Origin: Perognathus longimembris pacificus
Lineage: Eukaryota > Chordata > Mammalia > Rodentia > Heteromyidae
Assembly (NCBI RefSeq): GCF_023159225.1
Contig: NC_063188.1
Coordinates: forward strand, 11,181,086 to 11,245,085
Reading direction: 5' to 3'
DNA length: 64,000 nt
In this document: in pieces, positions 35,340 through 45,326 of the stretch
Numbering within the stretch: position 1 is the stretch's first letter
Layout of the letters: each line of letters opens with the position of its first letter
Made by a program: the position numbers and the translations under genes
The notes under the pieces: generated by a model
Database searches by the model: none
What the model saw: the letters and a program-made list of their open reading frames with translations, nothing else
What the model was told of the DNA's origin: nothing

Positions 35340-37096
35340 AAGTGACACTGCTAGTCTTTGACAAAGGCCAGTGTATGGGATCCCCTAAAGGAAATCTAAT
35401 TTCCAACTGGGGAGATGTTTCTGCTGAGGCCATGTTTAAAATACAAATAAAATGTCCAATATCAAGCAACAGCCAGACTGAGTCAGGACATCTCTGTGCT
35501 CTTTGAGTGTAAAGTGGCCCTTCCCCTGTGACATGTCCTCGCTGCATGGTGGGGACTGATTCCCCCAGAAGTACAACACAGCTGACTCAGATAATCTAGT
35601 GAAGGTAGGCATTGCCAAGATTCTCCTCTGCCCTTCTGCACCCAAAATCATGCTGCATGACTCAAACCTTCCCCATATAACTGAAGCATTCCTTGGAGGA
35701 CCAGGTCTCATTTGCCTTTTGTGAGATGGGGTGTATGTGAGCGAGTGGGTGAAAGTCACACTGATTGGTGTGCCTCTAGCTGGCTTAACTGAGCTCTAGT
35801 AATGATGAAGATGAGGATCTCTACTAGGGAGATCATAGACAGACAAGTAAGAGATGGGCCAGCCCTATACCCCATTCTTATTTTTTCTCCACCACCTCCT
35901 GCTGGGTAGGAAAGCTTTTTTTTTCAGCGGGAAAGGAATGAGAAATAGGAAAAGGCCAGGAGGTAGGATCATTTGCTCTGGGAAGAACACATGAATGAGG
36001 GCTAGGCTATATGAGTCTCCGGCTCTGCTTAAGCAAGTGACATAGTAGGAGGTCTCTTTATCAGGAAAACTCAAGTGCCTATCAGCTCAGCTCATCAACT
36101 ATGGCCTTTCCTCCCCCTCTCCATGCAGGCATGTGTCCTCAGGCTGTTTACTTTCTGTTTGAAAAGTGGGAACTCCTTGTCAGTTCATTTGCATTCTTCA
36201 GTCACAAACAAAACCACATTAAAGTGCTTTGAAGACCTCAGCCAGCTAGGAAGGCTGCTAGTCTTGAGGAAAAAGTCCTTACACCGAAAAGGAATCAATG
36301 CTGTATTCGATTTTCACGCCAATAAGGGGGAAACAAACCCTCCCACCATTTTATTCTCATCAGCAAGCCTGAATGAGATGGTTAGGAATGTCATATTTGC
36401 ATCTTTTTAAGTAGCATTCAGAGATGCAACAGAAAACCTAAGAAATGGGGGAAAGCAGCTTAGAAAGTGGCCTGGTATCTATCTTTTCAAAAGTGTTCAT
36501 GCAGATCCTTGTCTTCCTTGGGAAACAGATGTTTTATGCTTAGCACAATCAGCACAGCCTCTCTATCTGTGCCCCTAACCTCCCCACCTGTGTGAAACCT
36601 AATCAGTGCCTAATGAACATGCTTGGAGCTGTCTGGATGGAATTAGTCCCAGTAGGAGTCAACCTTCAGGTACCCAGCTCTCCCTTAAATCTGAGTAGCT
36701 GCAAAAGACAAGAAGTCTTTACATCAAGGCTAATTAAATAAAGGTCTGCCTCTGCTGTTGTTTCCCTCTGCAAGAAACTAGGTGAAATTCAAGGTATTGT
36801 ATTGTTCTAATGTTAACCCTTCTCTCCTCAGTGCAACTATGGGCAAAAGTTTGTCTTCTGAATTTCATCTATGGACATGAAACATTAAAGGCCATTTGGG
36901 TCATTCCCACTTGGGTGTGGGCTGCTTTCCTGGGATCACACCCTCCTTTGTGCAAATGTGTGCGTACTAATGACCACAACATTTAGACCAAGCTTGCCAA
37001 AGGACTGCCTAACCACAGCTTTCCTTTTAAGAAGCTAAAGATTTGATCCCAAGGAAATAAAGACAGGAATTGGCTTAAAGTGCTGGCTTACACATT

Positions 37097-37098
<2 letters not shown>
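35340..37098. other. unannotated spacer
   Basis: No gene or named repeat is recognised over about 1.7 kb. Opposed short frames (35436-35759, 36075-36410) carry no motif. Confidence 0.45.

Positions 37099-37133
<35 letters not shown>
37099..37133. repeat. (CA)n microsatellite
   Basis: About 17 pure CA units. Confidence 0.96.
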
Positions 37134-37134
<1 letters not shown>

Positions 37135-37139
37135 CTGGC

Positions 37140-37612
37140 ACTATTGTGATACTTTTACAAAGTCATGAAGAACTGCAACAGGCTAGAGGCTTCTAGGAAG
37201 GAACTCACCATTCTCTGGTCAAAAGCTGTTTCTTTTGATGACATAACAAGGTCAATAGGTCATGGTAGCTCCATTACCTCACCTTGAGTTGAACCCTTCT
37301 GATGACATACCAAAGTATAAATCATCATAGATTTGCCAGAATGACTCCCCTCACCCTACCTCATGTCTTTAAAGTTTGTAGACAATGGGACCCATAGACT
37401 CTCCACCTACTCTCTTCATCTCCCTGTGAATTCCACTGAGGGATCATGCTAGTGCCCTTCACCTCTTCTTTTAGGGATCAGCAGGAGCCTTATGTTTGCC
37501 CCAGTTCCATGGAGCTAGAGGCCATATAACTCCTAGTTTCACTAAGTTGAGATAGGTCTAAACAAGACTGTAGGCTCTTTTCCTTGCACTTGCCTAGACT
37601 ACCATCAATCTC
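37140..37612. other. unannotated spacer
   Basis: No gene or named repeat is recognised. Confidence 0.45.
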
Positions 37613-37665
37613 TAAACCAGAAATCAGAAAACTATACAGCCTATGAACCAAATCCTGTCTGCCAC

Positions 37666-37973
37666 TGAGGTGCCAGACTTTGAAGTCAGGCCCCACCACG
37701 TGAACCCCATTTTAGAATCGAACCCTGAGCCAATCAGATTTGTACCTGTGTGCTAATCTTGCTTGCACAGCTGATTGTTGTAACCTTGTTCTTTGCCTTT
37801 ATAAGCCCTGTGTAATCACAGCTCGGGGCTTCCTCCTAACCTCCGCTGTGTCGGTGGGTAGGACGAGGCCCGAGTTGGCAGCTCGTTAAATAAAGCCTTG
37901 CCTTGCTTTTGCATTTCGGAGTGTCTGAATCTCGGTGGTCTTCTTGGGGGTGGTCTTGCGTCTTGGCACAACA
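37666..37973 (+). repeat. 5' LTR (308 bp)
   Basis: It starts tgaggtgcc and ends ggcacaaca, an imperfect inverted terminus (7 of 9 bases pair). Visible signals: E-box CACGTG 37697-37702, CCAAT 37730-37734, TATAA 37800-37804 and AATAAA 37889-37894. The spacing from TATA to the polyadenylation signal fits a short R region. Confidence 0.95.
37697..37804 (+). promoter_or_regulatory. LTR U3 promoter elements
   Basis: A CACGTG E-box (USF/MYC-type core), a CCAAT box and a TATAA box occur in order over about 110 bp. The same motifs recur in the 3' LTR at the same offsets. Activity is inferred from motifs only. Confidence 0.7.
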
Positions 37974-37975
37974 TT

Positions 37976-37993
37976 TGGGGGCTCGTCCGGGAT
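37976..37993 (+). promoter_or_regulatory. tRNA-Pro primer binding site
   Basis: tgggggctcgtccgggat is the 18-nt proline tRNA primer site typical of gammaretroviruses. It begins 2 bp after the LTR. Confidence 0.95.
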
Positions 37994-38024
37994 AGCCCCA
38001 GAGACCCCGAGATCCCAGACTCCG

Positions 38025-38033
38025 AAGGTAAGA
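38025..38033 (+). promoter_or_regulatory. probable splice donor in the retroviral leader
   Basis: AAG|GTAAGA, a near-consensus donor, lies about 35 bp after the primer site, where gammaretroviral leaders carry a donor. No matching env acceptor or env gene remains. Confidence 0.5.
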
Positions 38034-38174
38034 AAACAGCGCTGTTCATTTGTCTTGTCCTGTAATTTGTCTGTTTGATTGTTTTGCTTTTGCTTATACT
38101 GGTAGGGCACAAGTCAGTTTGGTTTTTGGCCGGAGGGCCTCCTAAAGGAGACTCAAACCGCCCACCTTGTACTT

Positions 38175-38435
38175 GGGTCCACTCCTCCTGTACCCTGGCA
38201 GGAGGTTGTGGGCCAACTTGGGAGATCTCCAACTTGTAAGTCGGGTCCACTCCTTCTGCACCCTTGCAGGAGGTTGTGGGCCAACTCGGGTCCACTCCTT
38301 CTGCACCCTTGCAGGAGGTTGTGGGCCAACTCGGGTCCACTCCTTCTTGCAGGAGGTTGTGGGCCAACTCGGGTCCATTCCTTCTGCACTCTTGTAGGAG
38401 GTTGTGGGCCAGCTTGGGAGATCTCCAACTCGTAG
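38175..38435 (+). repeat. 45-bp tandem repeat in provirus leader
   Basis: Five units: 38175-38242 (68 bp), 38243-38287 (45), 38288-38332 (45), 38333-38370 (38) and 38371-38435. The core runs from gggtccactccttctgcacc to gttgtgggccaactc. The outer two units carry an extra gggagatctccaact segment containing the 10-bp palindrome GGAGATCTCC; the fourth lacks 7 bp. Because 45 is divisible by 3, all frames stay open, giving misleading overlapping ORFs on both strands. Confidence 0.93.
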
Positions 38436-38521
38436 CTTTTCTTAGGCCTGTGTGTTTTCCTCCTTTTGTATTAATTGTTTTGTTTTTTGTAGCCTTTTGG
38501 ACTGTACATCTGATCAGAGCT

Positions 38522-39112
38522 ATGGATAATGTTCTATCTTGAGAACCTCCATCTAGCCCCCTAGACTTGATCCTAGCTCACTGGAGGGAGGTTAAGGAGA
38601 TAGCTCAGAACCAAGGTGTGGCCCTTAAGAAGGAAAAGTGGATCACCCTGTGAAAGTCAGAAGGGTCCACCATTGAGGAAATTGAGGGAGCTTTGACATA
38701 GGGAGGAAACACGGAGGAGGAAATGTTTCCCGCTCCATACTCCCCATCCCAGTTAACTCTACAAGAGGAGGACTCTGAGGAAAATGTTTCAGCTGTGCCC
38801 TCCGCTCCGGAGGGTCCTGCCAAGTCAACTCGCCGGTGCCGACAGCCCAGGACACAGACGCATCAGCCCCAAGTCCAAGTCCTGACCCGCAGCCGCCGAC
38901 GGGGTGGACGTAGGGCCAGCACAAGCCACCCACAGGTGGCAGGGAGTGACCTCACCATGCTGTGCTGTCATCTCTGTGTTGTTTGTAAGTCTAACAGTCT
39001 TTTGTATCAAACCTGCATAGCTCATTGGAAAGATATACAGGTGATGGTTCACAATCAGAGTGTGAGTGTCCACAGAAAGAACTCTAGAGGGACCCCCACC
39101 CAGCCTTCTTAA
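38522..39112 (+). pseudogene. gag: gag-like remnant of the provirus, with stops
   Basis: One continuous frame starting at the ATG at 38522 with in-frame stops at 38540 (TGA), 38651 (TGA) and 38699 (TAG), then open to 39112. After the first stop, a segment with HW at 38579-38584, NQ eight residues later and K-K-E-K-W resembles the matrix N-terminus of gammaretroviral Gag. The second residue is Asp, so the usual N-myristoylation Gly is absent. Downstream is a proline-, serine- and arginine-rich stretch, a Cys cluster and then a second matrix-like segment (39013-39072). No capsid or nucleocapsid zinc knuckle is seen. Non-functional as protein. Confidence 0.75.
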
Positions 39113-39848
39113 GCAGAAAATTGTTTGGTGTGCTAAAATGTTTTACTAAGACTAAAAATGTTTTACTAAAACTATCAAGCCCTGGAAAATGAGGCTGGAG
39201 AATGCTAAAATCATTTGTTAAAGGTTTTTGTCTTAAAATGTACGGCCGATGCTTATTCAGCGCGCTTTAAGATCTTTTGAAAATATATGTGTGTGTGCAT
39301 GTGTGAGTGTGAACATGTTCGAGACTGCAGTATGATGCAAAACTAAGTTTAAATTCAAAGGTCTTCATGCCATGCAGTAACTGGGACTGAAGAAAAAAAA
39401 AAAAAAAGGCTCTTTTGAAACAAGCAGCCCGTAAGCAAAGGGCGGCACCTGGTTTCAGATTGCCTGTGAGCTTCAGTTTTTCCGATGCAGATAAAAGCTA
39501 AAATGTTGTGTTAGTGTTGGGTTAGTAAAAAGGCTTTGGAAATCAAGAATACATTTCTAGATAAGAAATTTGGAAGTAAAATTGTCCTAAATAATTATTG
39601 CAAAGTGAGAAAAGGAGAATTATGGCTACCAAAATGTTTAATTGCCATTCCAGCTTCTTTGTAGGTTTTTTTGTAACAGTTTCCAGCAGGCCCACAGAGA
39701 AGCACAGGTGATTCCTACAAGTTTGTCAAGATCTAATACTGACCCTTAATAAGTTCCAGGTAAGAGAGCATGCTTAAAAACTACTTCTGTGTGGACCACC
39801 TTGTTGCTTATAATTGGAGTAAAGTGGCCCCTTATAAGACTCATTGAT
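39113..39848 (+). other. unrecognised provirus interior
   Basis: No retroviral domain is recognised. There is a near-tandem aaaatgttttactaaRact pair at about 39132-39171 and an A run at 39393-39407. Confidence 0.5.
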
Positions 39849-40022
39849 CTGAATCTGCGGTTCGAAGCCAGCCCGGGCAAAGAGAGGTCCCTGTGAGAGG
39901 CTTGTCTCTAATCAGCCAGCAGAGTGCTGGGAATGGAGTAGTGTGGAGCTCAAAAGTGGTACAGTGCTAGTCTTGAGCTGGAGAGCTGAGGGACAGCACT
40001 CAGGCCCTGAGTCCAAGTCGAA
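39849..40022 (+). repeat. 5'-truncated B1-ID SINE inside the provirus
   Basis: It contains tgcggttcgaagccagcccg, a middle piece, then agctcaaaagtggtacagtg, agtcttgagctggagagctg and aggccctgagtccaagtcg. Its divergence contrasts with the identical LTRs, so it was probably carried in the source element rather than inserted after this copy integrated. No poly-A or TSD was seen. Confidence 0.7.
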
Positions 40023-40406
40023 AGTCACTCCTCCTGGGACAAAAGTGATGGAGCATCCAGAGGCAGTAAGCCACTGCTTGGATGGCAGAGATGGTGTCAG
40101 ATCCTAGAGTCACTACTGTTGGCCTTTCAAAAGTTAAAGCCGGGAAGTCCTAGAAGAATAGTTCATGAGCATGCCTTTCCAGTGCCCATGTCTGTCTACT
40201 TGGCAGGAATTTGCCAGTCATATGTGATAGTGGTTGGTAAGGGTAAGTTTGTTAAATGAGAGGATAGATTAAAATCTCACCCCCCGCATTTACTCAAAGC
40301 CCTGACTGGCAGTAAGAATTTTAAGTTGATACATCTGTTTAGGAAAGAAAGCTTGTAGACCTGAGATTGTGTTGTCCTTATTGAGATCTGTTAAAGGCCT
40401 GTCAGC
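40023..40406 (+). other. unrecognised provirus interior
   Basis: No retroviral domain is recognised upstream of the integrase end; a C run lies at 40280-40285. Confidence 0.5.
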
Positions 40407-40604
40407 TTGCCAATGCCCTCAATCAACAGATTAACCACGGTGGAAGGGACCCTAGACGGCATCGCCACTTGGGTTCATTGCTTCCACGCCAGGCCAGCTG
40501 ACCCCTTTGCCCTGGATGACAACTACCGTGATGGAACATGGGAGGTCTCCAAGCACCCAACTCAGCCGCTTTGCCTTCGCCTCAAGAAAAGAAAGTTAGA
40601 CTGA
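40407..40604 (+). pseudogene. pol: C-terminal end of pol integrase
   Basis: A 65-residue frame ends naturally in a basic tail (LRLKKRKLD) and carries DGIATWVHCFHARPADPF, the type of segment seen at the C-terminal end of gammaretroviral integrases, including the W-V-H-x-x-H pattern. The catalytic core (D,D-35-E), reverse transcriptase and protease are absent. The ATG used here is simply the first in the frame; the true protein would have begun far upstream, so a large deletion lies before it. Confidence 0.75.
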
Positions 40605-41002
40605 ATATTGTTATAATTTTCTTTTTGCCTTCTTTCCTTACTACCCTGGCTAGTGTTGATGTTATTTTGGCAGCTCACTTCAAAGTGAGGTGACCCCCTT
40701 ATCTTAGGTAGTTTTGGGCTTGCTCAGGAATACGGGTATAGCCACCCGACCCTTAGAGCATAGCTGAGACTAAGGTTATAGGTTCCTGGCTAGGTAAGGT
40801 CTACGCCCCTGAGTCAGCCTGAAGAAGTTACAGAAGATGGATGATCTTCACCCATCAGCTCCCCTTTAAAACCGAGGGACCAGAGTTATTTTCGGATACT
40901 ACTTTTGGCCCTACTGGCCCATGCCTTACCTCTATATCATCCCCTAGACATGCAAGCCATTGAAATGGACAGAATGGAGCCATGATTGGCTCCCAAGGTA
41001 CC
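40605..41002 (+). other. provirus 3' non-coding region
   Basis: No env frame is recognisable between the integrase end and the polypurine tract. Confidence 0.6.
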
Positions 41003-41021
41003 AAAAAGAAAAAGGGGGAAA
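41003..41021 (+). promoter_or_regulatory. polypurine tract
   Basis: aaaaagaaaaagggggaaa lies immediately before the 3' LTR. It fits the plus-strand primer of retroviral reverse transcription. Confidence 0.9.
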
Positions 41022-41329
41022 TGAGGTGCCAGACTTTGAAGTCAGGCCCCACCACGTGAACCCCATTTTAGAATCGAACCCTGAGCCAATCAGATTTGTA
41101 CCTGTGTGCTAATCTTGCTTGCACAGCTGATTGTTGTAACCTTGTTCTTTGCCTTTATAAGCCCTGTGTAATCACAGCTCGGGGCTTCCTCCTAACCTCC
41201 GCTGTGTCGGTGGGTAGGACGAGGCCCGAGTTGGCAGCTCGTTAAATAAAGCCTTGCCTTGCTTTTGCATTTCGGAGTGTCTGAATCTCGGTGGTCTTCT
41301 TGGGGGTGGTCTTGCGTCTTGGCACAACA
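41022..41329 (+). repeat. 3' LTR (308 bp)
   Basis: Base-by-base reading against 37666-37973 shows no difference over 308 bp. CACGTG, CCAAT, TATAA and AATAAA lie at the corresponding offsets. Confidence 0.95.
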
Positions 41330-41424
41330 CCACCTGTTTTATAAAGTTTCATTAGAATGCAGATATGTTTATGTACAGCTTCTGACTGGTGGAGTTGAAC
41401 AGTTGTATTAAGAATCATATGGTT

Positions 41425-44400
41425 ATTAGAGCTCAACTCAAACAGCCACCACAGAAAATCCCACAATTCATGGAGACTAAACAACACACTGCTGAACCAT
41501 CAGTGGGTCATTGAAGAAATTAAAACGGAAATTCAAATGTTTATGGAATTCAACCAAGTTTAGGACACAAAGTACCAGCTCCTTTGGGACATAGCAAAGG
41601 CAGTACTCAGAGGAAAATATATATCTCTGAGTGCATACATCAACAAACTGGAGAAACAGCAACTCAATAATTTAAGGAAGCACCTTAATTTCCTTGAGAG
41701 AGAACAGCAAGCCAAACCCCAAGTCAATAGACGGAAGCAAATAATTAAAATCAAATCAGAATTAAATCAATTAGAGATGGAAAAACCCATCGAAAGAATC
41801 AACAAAACAAAGAGTTGGTTCTTTGAAAAAATCAACAAGATAGACAGACCCCTGGCAAACCTGACCAAAAAACAAAGGCAGCACACTCAAATAAACAAGA
41901 TCAGAGATGAAACAGGTAGCATCACCACAGAAATAACCGAAATTCAGAAAATAATAAGGGACTATTTTGCAAACCTTTATGCCAACAAATTCGAGAACTT
42001 GGAAGAAATGGATGATTTTCTAGAAAAAATTCATATCCCCAAACTGAACCATGAAGATTTAAACCTTCTAAACAAACCCATATCCAGTATTGAAATAGAA
42101 ACGGCAATAAATGATCTCCCATCCAAGAAAAGCCCAGGTCCAGACGGATTCACTGCAGAATCCTACAAGGCCTTCAAAACAGAACTCACACCAATATTTC
42201 TCAAACTCTTCAATGAAATTGAAAGAGAACGTTCACTACCAGACTCATTCTATGAAGCCAGTATAACCCTCATCCCAAAACCAGGCAGGGGGGGACTCAT
42301 CACGGAAAGAGGACTATAGACCGATTTCCCTGATGAACATAGACGCAAAAATTCTCAACAAAAGTCTGGCCAATAGACTTCAACAGGTCATCAAAAAAAA
42401 TCATATACCATGATCAAACTGGATTCATCCCAGGGATGCAAAGTTGGTTTAATATACGCAAATCAATTAATGTAATCCACCACATCAACCGGAGCAAGGT
42501 AAAGAACCACATGGTTTTATCTCTGGATGCGGAAAAAGCGTTCGACAAAATCCAGCACCCATTTATGCTAAAAGACCTGGAAAAACTGGGATTCCAGGGA
42601 ACATTCCTGAATATAATCAAGGCAGTTTATGACAAACCAACAGCAAGCATAACTCTAAATGGTGAAAAACTAAAGCCATTCTCTTTAAAATCAGGAACAA
42701 GGCAGGGATGTCCACTCTCTCCCCTGCTCTTCAACATAGTACTAGAATTCCTAGCCAGAGCAATTAGGCAAGAAGAAAATATAAAGGGGATCCAAGTAGG
42801 AAAAGATGAAGTTAAACTTTCTCTCTTCGCAGATGACATGATCCTATACCTAAAGAATCCCATAGACTCTACCCCCAAGCTACTAGAGCTGATCCAGAAC
42901 TTTGGCAAAGTTGCAGGATATAAAATAAACCTTCAAAAATCAACGGCCTTTGTCTATGCTAACGACCCAAAGACCGAGGCTGAAATCAGGAAAGCAACTC
43001 CTTTTGCAATAGCCCCCCAAAACATAAAATACCTAGGAATAACCTTAACCAAAGAAGTGAAAGACTTCTTTGAGGAGAACTTTAAAAGCTTGAAAAATAA
43101 AATTACATCAGACCTAAGGAAATGGAAAAACCTCCCATGCTCCTGGATTGGGAGGATTAATATAATCAAAATGGCAATATTGCCAAAGGCTATCTACAAA
43201 TTCAATGCAATACCCATTAATATCCCAACACCAATTTTTAATGAAATAGAGGAAGCAATCCAGAAATTCATATGGAACAATAAAAGACCTAGGATAGCAA
43301 AAACACTCCTAAGCAGAAAGAACAGTGCTGGAGGAATTACAATACCCAACTTCAAGCTGTATTATAAAGCTATAGTAATAAAAACAGCTTGGTATTGGCA
43401 CCGGAACAGGCCTGAAGACCAATGGAACAGAATTGAAGACCCAGAAATGAACCCACAGAACTATGCCTACTTAATCTTTGATAAAGGAGCTAAAACAATA
43501 GTTTGGAAGAAAGATAGCCTCTATAACAAATGGTGCTGGCAAAACTGGCTCAACACATGCAACAAACTAAAACTAGATCCTTATATATCACCCTGCACCA
43601 AAATCAATTCCAAATGGATTAAAGACCTCGAAATCAAAACAGACACCCTGGGGCTGGGAATATGGCCTAGTAGCAATAGCGCTTGCCTCCTACACATGAA
43701 GCTCTAGGTTTGATTCCCCAGCACCACATATATGGAAAACGGCCAGGAGGGGCGCTGTGGCTCAGGTGGCAGAGTGCTAGCCTTGAGCAAAAAGAAGCCA
43801 GGGACAGTGCTAAGGCCCCGAGTCCAAGGCTCAGGACTGGCCAAAAAAAAAAAAAAAAAAAAAAAAAAACCAAAAAACCAGTCACCCTGAAAACACTAAA
43901 GGAAGGAGTAGGAGAAACACTTGGGCTCCTTGGCGCAGGACGGAACTTCCTTAACAAAGACCCAGAAAGGCTACAAATCAAAGAAAGGTTGGACAAATGG
44001 GACTGCATCAAACTGCAGAGCTTCTGCATGGCAAAGGACATAGCTCGCAAGATAAACAGAAAGCCCACAGACTGGGAGAAGATCTTTACCAGCCATTCAA
44101 CGGACAAACGCCTCATCTCTAAAATATATGCAGAACTAAAAAAATTACCCTCTTTCAAAACAAAACCACAAAAAACCAATAGCCCCCTCATCAAGTGGGC
44201 TAAAGACTTACAAAGAGACTTCTCTGATGAGGAAATGAGAATGGCCAAGAGACATATGAAAAAGTGCTCTACATCACTGGCCATAAAAGAAATGCAAATC
44301 AAAACAACATTGAGATTCCATCTCACCCCAGTAAGAATGTCATATATCAAGAAAACTAACAATAATAGTTGTTGGAGGGGATGTGGCCAAAAGGGAACCC

Positions 44401-44810
44401 TACTTCATTGTTGGTGGGAATGTAAACTGGTTCAGCCACTCTGGCAAGCAGTATGGAGATTCCTCAGAAGGCTAAATATAGAACTCCCCTATGACCCAGC
44501 AACCCCACTTTTGAGTATCTATCCAAAAGACCACAAACAAAATCACAGTAATGCCACCAGCACAACAATTTTCATCGCAGCGCAATTTGTCATAGCTAGA
44601 ATCTGGAACCAACCCAGATGCACCTCAGTAGACGAATGGATCAGGAAAATGAGGTACATATACACAATGGAATTTTATGCCTCTGTCAGAAAGAATGACA
44701 TTGTCCCATTTGTAAGGAAATGGAAGGACTTGGAAAAAATTATACTGAGTGAAGTGAGCCAGACCCAAAGAAACATGGACTCTATGGTCTCCCTTATAGG
44801 GAATAATTAG
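41425..44810 (+). pseudogene. L1 ORF2 (RT to C-terminus), frameshifted
   Basis: This is the replicase remnant of the L1 retrotransposon. It has a stop near 41561, then reads openly through the RT domain: [19 protein letters not shown], the [10 protein letters not shown] finger motif at about 42135, the [11 protein letters not shown] motif (about 42700) and the catalytic FADD box at 42826-42837. Breaks seen: one extra G in the run near 42290 and one extra A in the run near 42400, both shifting frame, then the SINE at 43651. After it, the C-terminal part resumes in frame (43905 on), with the Cys/His knuckle [18 protein letters not shown] and stop at 44808-44810. Both shifts lie in homopolymers, so sequencing error is possible, but the 5' truncation and the SINE make it dead anyway. 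Confidence 0.95.
43641..43888 (+). mobile_element. ID-dimer SINE inside L1 ORF2
   Basis: The body at 43651-43841 is of the 'gggaatatgg' subfamily, with a poly-A at 43841-43869 and then an A/C-rich end. It is flanked by agacaccctg and agtcaccctg (9 of 10), copies of the L1 target. It lies in the sense direction of ORF2. Confidence 0.93.
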
Positions 44811-45326
44811 TACAGGTTTAGGCAACTCATAGCAGAGGATCACAAGAGCCCAATAGCTATACCCTTATGAACACATAATATGATGCTAAGTGAAATGAAC
44901 TCCATGTTATGGAAACAATTGTTATTTCACAGTTGTAACTACTTTCAACGTCCCATGTGTATCTGTAGCTTCTATTATTGATGAGGTTCTTGTATCACCT
45001 TCCAGTGGTTGTACCTACACTATCTCTGTAATCTTATCTGAGTATATTGGAACCGTGTATACTGGTATTGGAACTAGGAAATTGAAAGGGAATACCAAAA
45101 TTGAGAGACACAGGGTAAAAAAAAAGACAAACAACTACAAAAGCAATACTTGCAAAACTGTTTGGTGTAAGTGAACTGAACACCTCGGGGGGGGGGGGAG
45201 AGAAAGGGGGAGAGGAACGAGGTATGAGGGACAAGGTAACAAACAGTACAAGAAATGTATCCAATGCCTAATGTATGAAACTGTAACCTCTCTGTACATC
45301 AGTTTGATAATAAAAATTTGAAAAAA
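44811..45326 (+). repeat. L1 3' UTR with G-rich tract
   Basis: It includes the G run at 45187-45199 followed by agagaaagggggagaggaac. This purine/G-rich element is conserved in the L1 copies of this window (C/T-rich on the plus strand of the minus copies) and could form G-quadruplex structure. Not a gene. Confidence 0.85.

Larger units (their letters stand above)
37662..41333 (+). mobile_element. young defective gammaretrovirus-like provirus
   Basis: Complete LTR-internal-LTR structure of 3.66 kb with a 4-bp TSD, ccac, at 37662-37665 and 41330-41333. The LTRs are 308 bp each and I find no difference between them. A tRNA-Pro primer site follows the 5' LTR and a polypurine tract precedes the 3' LTR. 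The 3.05-kb interior holds a tandem-repeat leader, a stop-containing gag-like frame, unrecognised DNA with a SINE-like piece, and the C-terminal end of integrase. Protease, reverse transcriptase and env are not found. It is therefore non-autonomous and was presumably mobilised by proteins of another provirus. The host genus is not deducible from this element. Confidence 0.93.

Noticed and set aside
38175..38435. CRISPR-like regular repeat
   Set aside because: Units are contiguous without unique spacers and lie in a retroviral leader in a rodent genome.
38142..38542. Several overlapping ORFs in all frames
   Set aside because: They arise from the 45-bp tandem repeat, whose length keeps all frames open.
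37666..41329. Provirus as a coding-competent retrovirus
   Set aside because: Stops in the gag-like frame and absence of protease, RT, integrase core and env rule this out.
43667..44362. 231-aa minus-strand ORF
   Set aside because: It is the antisense of L1 ORF2 and the inserted SINE; the sense strand carries the real domain pattern.
41425..45326. L1 as a retrotransposition-competent element
   Set aside because: 5'-truncated without promoter, ORF1 or endonuclease, with a stop, frameshifts and an inserted SINE.
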